A stretch of 51,325 bases of DNA from Ruminococcus sp. GTDB taxonomy: Bacteria; Bacillota; Clostridia; Oscillospirales; Ruminococcaceae. The notes under the pieces are model-generated. The model saw only the letters and a list, made by a program, of their open reading frames with translations. It was not told where the DNA came from and made no database searches. Positions 41,794-50,259 of this stretch are shown in pieces. The stretch is taken from positions 1-51,325 of the forward strand of contig JAEEVL010000025.1 of the NCBI GenBank assembly GCA_016290875.1, read 5' to 3'. Within the stretch, counting starts at the first letter, position 1. Each line of letters starts with the position of its first letter. Both the position numbers and the translations under genes were made by a program.

Positions 41794-42777
41794 ATGAATG
41801 TCAAAGAATCCCTGCTGAACACACTTGCCGCTTCCGGCGGTGAATATATATCAGGCGCAGCGCTTGCCGACAGTCTCGGAGTGAGCCGCAACGCCGTATG
41901 GAAAGCCGTCAAAGCACTCCAGAGCGACGGCTACACTATCGAATCAGTGACCTCTAAGGGCTACCGGCTCGCAGAAAACAACAACCGTCTCTCCGAAAAG
42001 CTCATAACATCTCACCTTACGACAAAGTCTCTCGGCAGACAGCTGAAAGTTTTCGACGAGATCAATTCAACAAATACCGCCGCAAAGGAAATGGCTTCCG
42101 CAGGAGCCCCCCACGGTACAGCAGTCGTTGCCGACACGCAGACAACGGGACGCGGCAGACTCGGGCGCACATTCAGCTCCCCTGCCGGCACAGGCATATA
42201 CCTCAGTGTTATACTCCGCCCCGAACTCGAACTCGAAGCCACATCAATGATGACCACAGCCGCATCGGTAGCAGTTGCAGAAGCCGTTGAAAAGTTTACC
42301 GGCACAGACGTACAGATAAAGTGGGTTAATGACATCTACCTCGGCGGAAAGAAAATATGCGGCATACTCACAGAAGCATCTCTCGGCTTGGAAATGAAGT
42401 CCCTCGACTATGCCGTTATCGGTATCGGAGTTAACGTCCGGAGCGTCCGTGAGAAATTCGACAGCGAGCTGATAAAGACCGCGACATCCATCGAAGACGA
42501 GACAGGACTCATAATAGACCGCAATGCTCTCTGCGCCGAGATACTCAACCGACTTGAAGCCTATACGGAAGACCTGCGTGACCGCAGTTTCCTTGAAGAC
42601 TACCGCCGCCGCGAACTCCTCACGGGCAACGAAATAACCACTGTCATCAATGGACAGCCAATGACAGGAAAGGCACTCGGCATCGACGACAACGGCAACC
42701 TCATAATTGAGTTTCCCGACGGTACAGTAAAGCACCTTGGCTCAGGTGAAGCTAACCTTTGCCGTATAAAAAAATAA
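41794..42777 (+). CDS. birA: Biotin--[acetyl-CoA-carboxylase] ligase with biotin operon repressor HTH
   Basis: 327 residues. The N-terminal winged helix (ISGAALADSLGVSRNAVWKAVKALQSDGY) is followed by the catalytic domain with TTGRGRLGRTFSSPAGTGIYLS, which binds biotinyl-AMP, KWVNDIYLGGKKICGILTE, and a C-terminal SH3-like part. It biotinylates carboxylases and may repress biotin genes. The ATG at 41794 follows TGGAGG. Confidence 0.95.
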   Translation: MNVKESLLNTLAASGGEYISGAALADSLGVSRNAVWKAVKALQSDGYTIESVTSKGYRLAENNNRLSEKLITSHLTTKSLGRQLKVFDEINSTNTAAKEMASAGAPHGTAVVADTQTTGRGRLGRTFSSPAGTGIYLSVILRPELELEATSMMTTAASVAVAEAVEKFTGTDVQIKWVNDIYLGGKKICGILTEASLGLEMKSLDYAVIGIGVNVRSVREKFDSELIKTATSIEDETGLIIDRNALCAEILNRLEAYTEDLRDRSFLEDYRRRELLTGNEITTVINGQPMTGKALGIDDNGNLIIEFPDGTVKHLGSGEANLCRIKK

Positions 42778-42841
42778 ACACTGATCTGTTTCATATAATG
42801 AACAGTGATCTTTCACAAAACACATAAAGGAGCTTATAGCA

Positions 42842-43396
42842 ATGGAATTCTCTACAATTTCCGAATATCAGAGCAAGATAAACCGCATTATCATAACTGC
42901 CGACGAGATAAAGCAGAAAATAGCCGAAGCCGGAAAGTTCATCGACAACATCTATGACGGCAAGCCGATAGTCCTTGTGAGCATACTCAAAGGCTCATTT
43001 ATTTTCCTTGCCGACCTTGCGAGAGCTGTTTCCGTACCGTGTGAAATAGATTTCATGGAGGCAAAGAGCTACTATGAAAGCACGGAATCGTCGGGCGAAG
43101 TAAGGATAACCAAGGAACTCAAACGCGATATTTCAGGCTGTCATGTAATAATGGTCGAGGACATAATCGACACCGGAAGAACGCTCTCTCACGTCCTGAA
43201 GCTCTTAAAGGAGAAGAATCCGCTCTCCCTGCACGTCATAACTCTCCTTGACAAACCGGAGCGCCGCGTAGTACCGCTGACCACTGATTTTTCACTGTTC
43301 ACTATCCCCGACCTGTTCGTCATCGGATACGGTCTTGATTACGGCGAGTATTACAGAAACCTTCCCTACATAGCAGAATTCAGCGAAAAAGCATAA
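42842..43396 (+). CDS. hpt: Hypoxanthine phosphoribosyltransferase
   Basis: 184 residues. The PRPP-binding motif MVEDIIDTGRTLSHV and the preceding VSILKGSFIFLADLARA are characteristic, along with PDLFVIGYGLDYGEYYRNLPYI at the C-terminus. It salvages hypoxanthine and guanine. AAAGGAGC precedes the ATG. It lies 64 bases after birA. Confidence 0.96.
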   Translation: MEFSTISEYQSKINRIIITADEIKQKIAEAGKFIDNIYDGKPIVLVSILKGSFIFLADLARAVSVPCEIDFMEAKSYYESTESSGEVRITKELKRDISGCHVIMVEDIIDTGRTLSHVLKLLKEKNPLSLHVITLLDKPERRVVPLTTDFSLFTIPDLFVIGYGLDYGEYYRNLPYIAEFSEKA

Positions 43397-43398
43397 AG

Positions 43399-43436
43399 AA
43401 AAGCCGCTTCCGGAGCTGTTACCGGGAGCGGCTTTT
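43399..43436. terminator. Bidirectional terminator between hpt and the glycan operon
   Basis: AAAAGCCGCT pairs with AGCGGCTTTT (43399-43408 with 43427-43436), extended inside by CCGG/CCGG. T runs arise on both strands. It serves hpt (rightward) and the convergent glycan operon (leftward). Confidence 0.9.
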
Positions 43437-43449
43437 ATATATCCATATT

Positions 43450-44409
43450 TTATGACTGTTGACCGGCTCTGCGGCATTCAAAGCGTTTGCCGAAGATATT
43501 GCCGATAACGAACGCAGTAACGTCTGCAAGTACCGAGGAGAACCTCATTACAAGAGCAAAGAGGATTATCCTGTCGGAAAACTTGTCACCGCTGACGAAT
43601 ATCATAACGCCTTCACGGATACCGATACCGCCGGGAGCTCCGGGGGTAACAAAACCGATTATCCACGCAAACATGAAAGCGCCTGTCAGAATGAGCTGTT
43701 CCCTGAATGAAGCATCAGGCACAATGAGCATAACGCATATCAGGTACATACCTGCCGAAACGCAGTTGTGAACGAAATAGTAGAATATACCGCTGAAAAG
43801 CTGCGGACGGTTCTCTTTTTCAAAAGCCTTGGCGTAGCGTGAGATATAGCTTCGGAACTTATCTGCGAACTTCAACCTTATCACGATAATCACGGCTGCA
43901 AGGAAGAAGACTCCGCAGATACCTACGAGAAGGATATTCCTGCCGTATTTTTCAAGCAGTTCAGCTATACGCGAGCCGAGAAGTATCACCGACACGACAC
44001 CCGTCCAGAACACACAGAACAGTATATCGAGGATAGTCGCACAGGCAACATCGACGTGACTGATATTCATATCTGCCGCAAGCTTGTTTCTTCCGACGTA
44101 CTGAAAGACGTTTCCGGGCAGATACTTGTAGATGTTCGACTTCGTATAGACCGGCATAGCGGCTTTATACGGTATCCTTACTCCGGAGAGCGAGCGAGTG
44201 AACATGAGCCAGGGGAAACAGGCAATAACTATCAGCGCAGCCTGTATCACCATACTGAACACGAACGCCGCAACGACTTTAGGAGAGCTGAGATCAGACA
44301 TTTTTATGTCCATATCAGCTATCTTCTTCACCACGAACGCAAGTGCAGCGATAACAAAAGCGTTACCAACCAGCTTTACGGCTTTTTTTGCATTGAAATT
44401 CTTACTCAT
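43450..44409 (-). CDS. LPG-synthase-like transmembrane (YbhN/UPF0104 family) protein
   Basis: 319 residues with about eight membrane helices. Family marks are YTKSNIYKYLPGNVFQYVGRNKLAAD and GFVTPGAPGGIGIREGVMIFVSG. Such proteins match the flippase-like part of MprF or the AglD-type helpers next to dolichyl/undecaprenyl-sugar transferases, so a role in moving a lipid-linked substrate is plausible. There is no aminoacyltransferase domain. It overlaps the upstream glycosyltransferase by 8 bases and is the last gene of the operon. Confidence 0.88.
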   Translation of the reverse strand: MSKNFNAKKAVKLVGNAFVIAALAFVVKKIADMDIKMSDLSSPKVVAAFVFSMVIQAALIVIACFPWLMFTRSLSGVRIPYKAAMPVYTKSNIYKYLPGNVFQYVGRNKLAADMNISHVDVACATILDILFCVFWTGVVSVILLGSRIAELLEKYGRNILLVGICGVFFLAAVIIVIRLKFADKFRSYISRYAKAFEKENRPQLFSGIFYYFVHNCVSAGMYLICVMLIVPDASFREQLILTGAFMFAWIIGFVTPGAPGGIGIREGVMIFVSGDKFSDRIILFALVMRFSSVLADVTAFVIGNIFGKRFECRRAGQQS

Positions 44410-45556
44410 TATTATCTATCTTTTCTGTCAGTCTCTGAACGACCTCGTTCATTCTGTCCCATGAGTACTTATAAGCCTCTTTGCGAACATTCTCAGTGAA
44501 CTCCTCAGCCTTGTCCTCACGGAAGAAGCGTATAACAGCATCTGCGAGCGCATCCGGCTCAAAGGGCGGAACGATATATCCGGTGCTTCCGTCGATGACA
44601 ACCTCAGGAAGACCGCCGACATTTGTAGAGATAACAGGCTTTTCAAAACCGTATGCTATCTGAACGATACCGCTCTGAGTAGCGGATTCATACGGAAGGA
44701 CAACGAGATCGCAGGCAGCGAAATACTTCTCTATACCGCTGTCCGGGATATAGCCGTCAACTATCTTCACATGATCACCGATACCGAGCTTTTCGATCTG
44801 CTCAAGGTAGCTTTCCTTGTCGCTTCGGAACTCTCCTACCACCCATAGCTCGATATTCTTGTCGTAAGCAGTAATTGCCGGCATAGCGTTGAGTATATGG
44901 CGGAGTCCCTTGTAATCGCGAACAAATCCGAAGAAGAGGAGTATCTTCTTTTCGGAAGGTGATTCTATCTCAGCCTTAGCCTGCTCCATAGTGATGTTAC
45001 GGAGCTTGAAAGCATTGTAAACGGGATGAACAGTAGTCTCATAGCGAGGCTTCTTAACGATCTTTTTCAGATCATCAGCATCCATCTGCGAATGTGTGAT
45101 ATAAGCCGAACCGCGTTTCAGGACCATCTTTGTAAGGAATTTGTCCATCGGAAAACGCTCGTGCGGGAAAACATTATGGCAGAGGAATATCTTCGGATAC
45201 TTTTTCAGCAGCATGGACAGACCAGTGTAGCACGGTGAAAAATAGGGGTGCCACCACTGCATGATGATATAGTCGGGATTGAGCTTCTTGATCTTTCTCG
45301 CAGTTGTTATCCAGTTGAACGGATTAGCGGTATTGATAAGGAAGCGCGTGCCCTCTATCTTGAAAATATCATTGTCGTAATCACGCTGCTCCTGTTTGAA
45401 AAGCAGTTTGGGGTACTGCATTTTATAGGATATAGTTTTGACACGGAAATCCTTTTTCAGATTTTTTGTCATACATCCGGTATAGTGTGAAATACCGCCC
45501 TTGTAGGGGTATACCGGACCTATCATAACTATCTTTTTCTTATCTGAACTGCTCAT
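44402..45556 (-). CDS. Glycosyltransferase family 4 protein
   Basis: 384 residues with a GT-B fold. N-terminal GPVYPYKGGISHYTGCM is typical of GT4. The C-terminal part has ILLFFGFVRDYKGLRHILNAM and the donor-binding FAACDLVVLPYESATQSGIVQIAYGFEKPVISTNVGGLPE with E-x7-E-like acidic residues. It adds a sugar to a surface glycan; donor and acceptor are unknown. It overlaps the GT2 gene by 4 bases. Confidence 0.92.
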   Translation of the reverse strand: MSSSDKKKIVMIGPVYPYKGGISHYTGCMTKNLKKDFRVKTISYKMQYPKLLFKQEQRDYDNDIFKIEGTRFLINTANPFNWITTARKIKKLNPDYIIMQWWHPYFSPCYTGLSMLLKKYPKIFLCHNVFPHERFPMDKFLTKMVLKRGSAYITHSQMDADDLKKIVKKPRYETTVHPVYNAFKLRNITMEQAKAEIESPSEKKILLFFGFVRDYKGLRHILNAMPAITAYDKNIELWVVGEFRSDKESYLEQIEKLGIGDHVKIVDGYIPDSGIEKYFAACDLVVLPYESATQSGIVQIAYGFEKPVISTNVGGLPEVVIDGSTGYIVPPFEPDALADAVIRFFREDKAEEFTENVRKEAYKYSWDRMNEVVQRLTEKIDNNE

Positions 45557-46563
45557 TTCTCATTATCTCCCGAAGTCTTCTTGTCACCGGCGATATAGCC
45601 GTCTATTTCCTTTTCAGCGTCCTCAGTCCTGCACTCCATTTTTCTTACACGGTACTGAACATCCTCGAGGAGCTTTCTGTTAGCCGCGATAGTATCGCCG
45701 AGAAGTCCGAGGGTTATCGTCTGGAAACCTGTCATAAGCAGTATAGCAGTAAGGATAAGTGACTGAACGTGTCCTGAGCCCTCACCCATGCCGAGGAGTA
45801 TGAGGAATCTCACACCGAGAGCAGCTCCGGCGAGCATAAGTATCCAGCCGATAGTCATAAAGAACTGGAGCGGCTTGTACATTACGAAAGAACGTGTGAT
45901 AACTGTTGAAGAACGCTTCATATAGCGCCACATACTTGAGAAGAGTCTTGAAGGACGAGTCTCGGGGTTAGTTCTTATCGGAACGGAAGTCATAGCAGTC
46001 TTGTTGTTTCCTGCCTGAATGATAGTTTCGAGGGTGTATGTGTAAGCGTTTACAACGTTGAGTCTCAGAGCAGCCTCGCGTGAATAAGCGCGGAAGCCGC
46101 TGGGAGCGTCGGGGATATCTGTACCGGAAGCCACACGAACGACCCAGCTTCCGAGGTGCTGGAACTTTTTCTTTTTCCATGAGAAGTGCTCAGTCTGGTC
46201 GATAGGTCTTTCACCGATAACGATATCAGCCTTTCCGTCAACTATCGGACGAACTATCTTCTCTATATCAGCACCGCAGTATTGGTTATCGGCATCTGTA
46301 TTTACGATGATGTCAGCGCCGAGATGCAGGCAGGCATCTATGCCGGCCATAAAGCCTTTTGCAAGGCCCTTGTTCTGCTTGAATGAAACAATATGATGAA
46401 AACCGAGCTCCTTAGCCTTCTGAACGGTATTGTCCTTGCTTCCGTCGTTGATGACGAGATACTCGATAGTATCTATGCCATCAATATGTCTTGGAAGATC
46501 ATTATATGCGAGCTCAAGAGTTTCCTCCTCGTTATAACAGGGGATCTGAATGATAAGCTTCAT
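45553..46563 (-). CDS. Glycosyltransferase family 2 (DPM1-like) with C-terminal membrane helices
   Basis: 336 residues. The GT-A domain has IQIPCYNEEETLELAYNDLP, LVINDGSKDNTV and the metal-binding DTDADNQYCGAD-type motif (NTDADNQY), then ASGTDIPDAPSGFRAYSREAAL. Two membrane helices follow (about 240-265 and 272-300). This is the layout of polyprenyl-phosphate mannosyl- or glucosyltransferases, which charge the lipid carrier used by GT-C enzymes like the neighbouring gene. Confidence 0.93.
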   Translation of the reverse strand: MKLIIQIPCYNEEETLELAYNDLPRHIDGIDTIEYLVINDGSKDNTVQKAKELGFHHIVSFKQNKGLAKGFMAGIDACLHLGADIIVNTDADNQYCGADIEKIVRPIVDGKADIVIGERPIDQTEHFSWKKKKFQHLGSWVVRVASGTDIPDAPSGFRAYSREAALRLNVVNAYTYTLETIIQAGNNKTAMTSVPIRTNPETRPSRLFSSMWRYMKRSSTVITRSFVMYKPLQFFMTIGWILMLAGAALGVRFLILLGMGEGSGHVQSLILTAILLMTGFQTITLGLLGDTIAANRKLLEDVQYRVRKMECRTEDAEKEIDGYIAGDKKTSGDNEK

Positions 46564-46581
46564 TTTATGTCGTCCTTTCTA

Positions 46582-49062
46582 TTAGTTTACAGATACGAAC
46601 TGAACTGACTGTATCGGTATTCCGAGCTCTCTGCTGTCTTCGGCATTGATAGTTGAAGCCTTCCAGAGAGGTGTGCGTATCTCGAGAGTATTCTCACCGT
46701 CGTTGATATAACGTGCAGGAAGATCAAAATGCAGCGGCGCGAGAGTATCAGAACTTGTTATCTTCTGAGTATCCGGCAGCTTCTTACCGTTGAGATACAT
46801 AGTTACTTCGATCTCGTCATAGCCGGTTACACCGAGCGGAACGAGAGTTCCGAGGTTGATAGTCACATCATAGTCTGCCGGATACAGACCGCAGTCGATA
46901 GTAACTGTTTCAGAGTTTGTCCAGCAGTATGTGTCCTCAAGGACAGATACGCCGTTCATCTTGTAATTATCTTCCTTAACGGTGTACTCAAAGTCATACT
47001 TATCAAAGATATAGAGTCCGATATTCTGGTCGATCTTCCAGAATTTCTCAGAAAACGGGATAATATCAGCCGGGTGATTGAGGTCGTCCTCTATGTGGTG
47101 GACAACGTTCTTGTAAAGCGGCTTGAACTCCTTTTCATTGAGAGTCTTATCCGAGATATAGTAAACCTTTCTGTGACGCTCTGTGAGGAGACGCAACTGA
47201 TCCGGATCAGACTCGTCCTCAGGGTAAACAGCAGCATGGTTCATGCTTCTGATAGGCAGCCAGAGGGTGTTCATACAGCCGGGTGAGATAACAACGCAGT
47301 CGCCGTCCTCAATGAAATCGGAAAGGTCGTTCATGATACTCCATTCCATGCGTGTATCGTCCTTATGACCGAGAAGGTACGCATCGTATGGCATCGAGAA
47401 CGCAACACCGGCAGCTGTTACCGGGTAAAGGAGCTTTCCTCCGAAGCGGTCGAGAGCCGCAACGCAGAAAACAGTTCCTATCGGCACAAAAGGAGCCAGG
47501 TAGCGTGAATAGTAGTAATAGTGCTGTATGTCATATCTCAGGAATGAAGAGTAAACGAGTATGCAGTAGAAGAACATCATAGCAGTTATCATTCTCTGTT
47601 CATTCGCAGCTATGCCTGAAGTCCATATCAGAGCAGCAATAAAGCCGAACACAAAGAGTACAAGGCCGATATTTCCTGCAAATCCCACGAGTGTGAGGTA
47701 CTTTGCTTCTTTCCAGCCGTTATACTTGGTGAGCGCCTTTATACCGATGTAGAGTGCAGGAAGAATAAGCATAAGTCTTACAGCAAGGCTCTTGCGCTTG
47801 GAGACATTGAGCTTGCGTCTTGTGATCTTCTTGACCTCGCTCTTTTTCTTCTTTTCGACTACCCTTGAGACAACAGCGATAAAAGCAGCAGAAGCTGCAA
47901 GTCCTGCAGCAGTCACACCGATAACGACCTTGGTTATGCTGAACTGGTCGATGCCGCCAACGAAGAGCGGGCTGTAATTGTTCATCGTGTAGATAGGCTG
48001 AACCTGACGCATCATAAAGTAGCTTGCGAGGTATCCGCAGAGAGTCACCGGCAGGAGCACGGCAAACTGTCTCTCACGGGTAACGATATACATATAACCG
48101 TAAACCATAAGGAACATCGGTATCATAGTGTATATCGAAACATGATAGCAGGCAAACACAGCGATCGGAACGACTGAGAGCCATCTGTGCTTCGGATTTT
48201 CCTCATCTGCGATAAGATAGAGGAACGTAGCCGGAAGAAGTGTCAGGAACATCTCGGTAAGTGATGATTTAGCAACCCATATCACAACGGGAGCAAACGC
48301 AGCCGCTGCACAGGCACAAACGGCAGAAGAAGTTTTCAGTTTGAACTCACGGCAGATGAAGTACACCATGAATATCAGCAGGATATAGAAGAGAGTCTCT
48401 ATACCCATCATATTCTCCATACCGAAAAGAGTTCCCCACATAGCGAGCAGAGCCGTATATGTCGGTATTCCGTGTATCATACCGGACACAGGGCTTTCGC
48501 CTCTTCTGTAAGAAGTCTCGGGGTAATCCTCAGGTTCAATATCGAAACCGCGGAGATGAATTTTGACATTATACTCAAAGCTGTCTCTCTCATCATCAGT
48601 GCGGAGGTCATGATATTCGCTGAAATCTCTCTGTCTGTGCGTATCGCCGTTCATAAAGAGAACAGCCTGAGTCTGATATACGCCCTGATCCTGTCCCATA
48701 CCGAACATTTCGTTCTTTGTCAGAACAAAAGGCACAGCAACAAGACAAACGGCTATCGGTATCACCATATCCTTGATGGAAAAATCAGCTTTGATAAGCT
48801 TTTTCAGCCTGAAAGGTCTGCCGCGGCGGGCAAAGACTGCTGCCGCAAGCAATATAAGGTCACTAAAGGCTGTGAGCCACGCAGTAGGCTCCACACCGTA
48901 TCTGTCGATCACAAAAAGTCCCATGCTCGCTATAACATGAGTAAACAGCCAGAGTATGATACCCAGAACTGTTGATTCAATTGCATTTCTTCTGCCGAAC
49001 CATATTACAGAAGCCAGCACGGAGAATATAACTCCGGCAATACATACACCACCATACAGCAT
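46582..49062 (-). CDS. Large polytopic membrane protein, probable GT-C glycosyltransferase
   Basis: 826 residues. About 13 hydrophobic helices cover the first 560 residues. An early outer loop carries MGQDQGVYQTQAVLFMNGDTHRQRD, the place where GT-C enzymes have a catalytic acidic residue. The last 250 residues are soluble and beta-rich (VSVLEDTYCWTNSETVTIDCGLYPADYDV, then DGENTLEIRTPLW), possibly a carbohydrate-binding module outside the cell. A lipid-phosphate sugar made by the GT2 next door would be the donor. The assignment is by topology; no close family was recognised. Confidence 0.75.
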   Translation of the reverse strand: MLYGGVCIAGVIFSVLASVIWFGRRNAIESTVLGIILWLFTHVIASMGLFVIDRYGVEPTAWLTAFSDLILLAAAVFARRGRPFRLKKLIKADFSIKDMVIPIAVCLVAVPFVLTKNEMFGMGQDQGVYQTQAVLFMNGDTHRQRDFSEYHDLRTDDERDSFEYNVKIHLRGFDIEPEDYPETSYRRGESPVSGMIHGIPTYTALLAMWGTLFGMENMMGIETLFYILLIFMVYFICREFKLKTSSAVCACAAAAFAPVVIWVAKSSLTEMFLTLLPATFLYLIADEENPKHRWLSVVPIAVFACYHVSIYTMIPMFLMVYGYMYIVTRERQFAVLLPVTLCGYLASYFMMRQVQPIYTMNNYSPLFVGGIDQFSITKVVIGVTAAGLAASAAFIAVVSRVVEKKKKSEVKKITRRKLNVSKRKSLAVRLMLILPALYIGIKALTKYNGWKEAKYLTLVGFAGNIGLVLFVFGFIAALIWTSGIAANEQRMITAMMFFYCILVYSSFLRYDIQHYYYYSRYLAPFVPIGTVFCVAALDRFGGKLLYPVTAAGVAFSMPYDAYLLGHKDDTRMEWSIMNDLSDFIEDGDCVVISPGCMNTLWLPIRSMNHAAVYPEDESDPDQLRLLTERHRKVYYISDKTLNEKEFKPLYKNVVHHIEDDLNHPADIIPFSEKFWKIDQNIGLYIFDKYDFEYTVKEDNYKMNGVSVLEDTYCWTNSETVTIDCGLYPADYDVTINLGTLVPLGVTGYDEIEVTMYLNGKKLPDTQKITSSDTLAPLHFDLPARYINDGENTLEIRTPLWKASTINAEDSRELGIPIQSVQFVSVN

Positions 49063-49077
49063 TTCTGCGGATCCCCC

Positions 49078-50256
49078 TTATATGCTCTCTATCAGACTGA
49101 CAAAGTTTTTCATAATAACTTCCCAGCGGTAATTGTTCTCGATGTAAGCAGCAGCGTTTCTGCGCATTTCAGCATATTCTGCGCTGTGAGAGAATATATA
49201 GTCAAGTATTCCCTCAAACTCGAAATAATTCATATAGTAAAGACCGCCGTTGCTCTTAATGCAATGACCTTTGAGAACTTCACATATACCGTTCACAATG
49301 ACCGGTACAGAAAGCGTCATAGCTTCAAGAACAGATATCGAAAGACTTTCAAACTTTGACGGGAGCACCAGAGCCTTTGCTCCGGAGATACCGCTGAATT
49401 TATCCTCTTCGCTCACAAAGCCGAGACTGAGAATATCCTTGTGTTTAGGTATCTCACAAACCGGCTTGCCCATGAGGACGAGCTTCAGCTTGCTGTCCGG
49501 ACGGCGTTTCTTGTACTCCATAAAGTACCTGAACATCATCGGGCAGTCCTTACCCTCGTCGATACGTCCGACATAGATGATGTAGTCGCCGTCTATCCTG
49601 TATTTTTCACGGAAAGCCTTCTCGTCCGGTTCACAGGGGACTTCAACGCCCGTACCCATGACCTTGCACGGGATATTCTCACAGCGGAAAAGTCCCTGTA
49701 CAAGAGCTTTTTCCTCATCTGTAAGGAATACATAGGCTTTCGGAAGAGTGAATATCTTCTCGAACGATCTGAAATGTATAAACGGTTCTTCGTGAGCAGT
49801 CGGAATGAATATCGCCTTGTCAGCGACCTCCGGCATACCCATTACCGTGAGGTAGTAGAGGTAGGTCACGAAGATAAAAGCGTCGTAATTGTCCTTGTTT
49901 GCGCGGATATAATCGATAGCAGCCGGACAGAAAGGTCCCTGTTTCTCGAACCAAACCTTCTCTGCAGCTTCATCGAAGTCACCGTTCCCTATCCTGCCGA
50001 GGTAAGCGCCGTTATACTCGTTGAAGTCGGCAGCACGGCACTCCTTCACGGAAAAACGCCTTACATGAACGCCGTTAATATCCTCTTCATCAGCGGTATA
50101 GTGATCCTCCCAGGTAGTATAGTCAAGAGCCTTTGTAGTTATAACATCGACCTGATATTCACCTGTGAGTCTCTCTGCTATAAGTCTTGTATAGTACTCC
50201 GAACCGCCGTTTACCTCAAGTCCGTAGCGCTGATTGACCAATGCGATCCTTTTCAT
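49078..50256 (-). CDS. Glycosyltransferase family 4 protein, intact paralogue
   Basis: 392 residues, GT-B fold. The N-terminus ALVNQRYGLEVNGGSEYYTRLIAERL is typical of GT4. The C-terminal domain has YIIYVGRIDEGKDCPMMFRYF and ALVLPSKFESLSISVLEAMTLSVPVI with the E-x7-E motif. It is a clear paralogue of the broken gene upstream: both share GLYYMNYFEFEG/GLYFGNYFEFEG and the LSLGFV/LDLGFV blocks. It starts 3 bases after that gene ends and lies 15 bases ahead of the GT-C gene. Confidence 0.92.
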   Translation of the reverse strand: MKRIALVNQRYGLEVNGGSEYYTRLIAERLTGEYQVDVITTKALDYTTWEDHYTADEEDINGVHVRRFSVKECRAADFNEYNGAYLGRIGNGDFDEAAEKVWFEKQGPFCPAAIDYIRANKDNYDAFIFVTYLYYLTVMGMPEVADKAIFIPTAHEEPFIHFRSFEKIFTLPKAYVFLTDEEKALVQGLFRCENIPCKVMGTGVEVPCEPDEKAFREKYRIDGDYIIYVGRIDEGKDCPMMFRYFMEYKKRRPDSKLKLVLMGKPVCEIPKHKDILSLGFVSEEDKFSGISGAKALVLPSKFESLSISVLEAMTLSVPVIVNGICEVLKGHCIKSNGGLYYMNYFEFEGILDYIFSHSAEYAEMRRNAAAYIENNYRWEVIMKNFVSLIESI

Positions 50257-50259
50257 TTC

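Noticed and set aside
42778..42841. Possible separate promoter for hpt (TATAAT-like at 42797-42803)
   Set aside because: No acceptable -35 box at 16-18 bases. The sequence is better read as a small inverted repeat, and hpt may be read through from birA.
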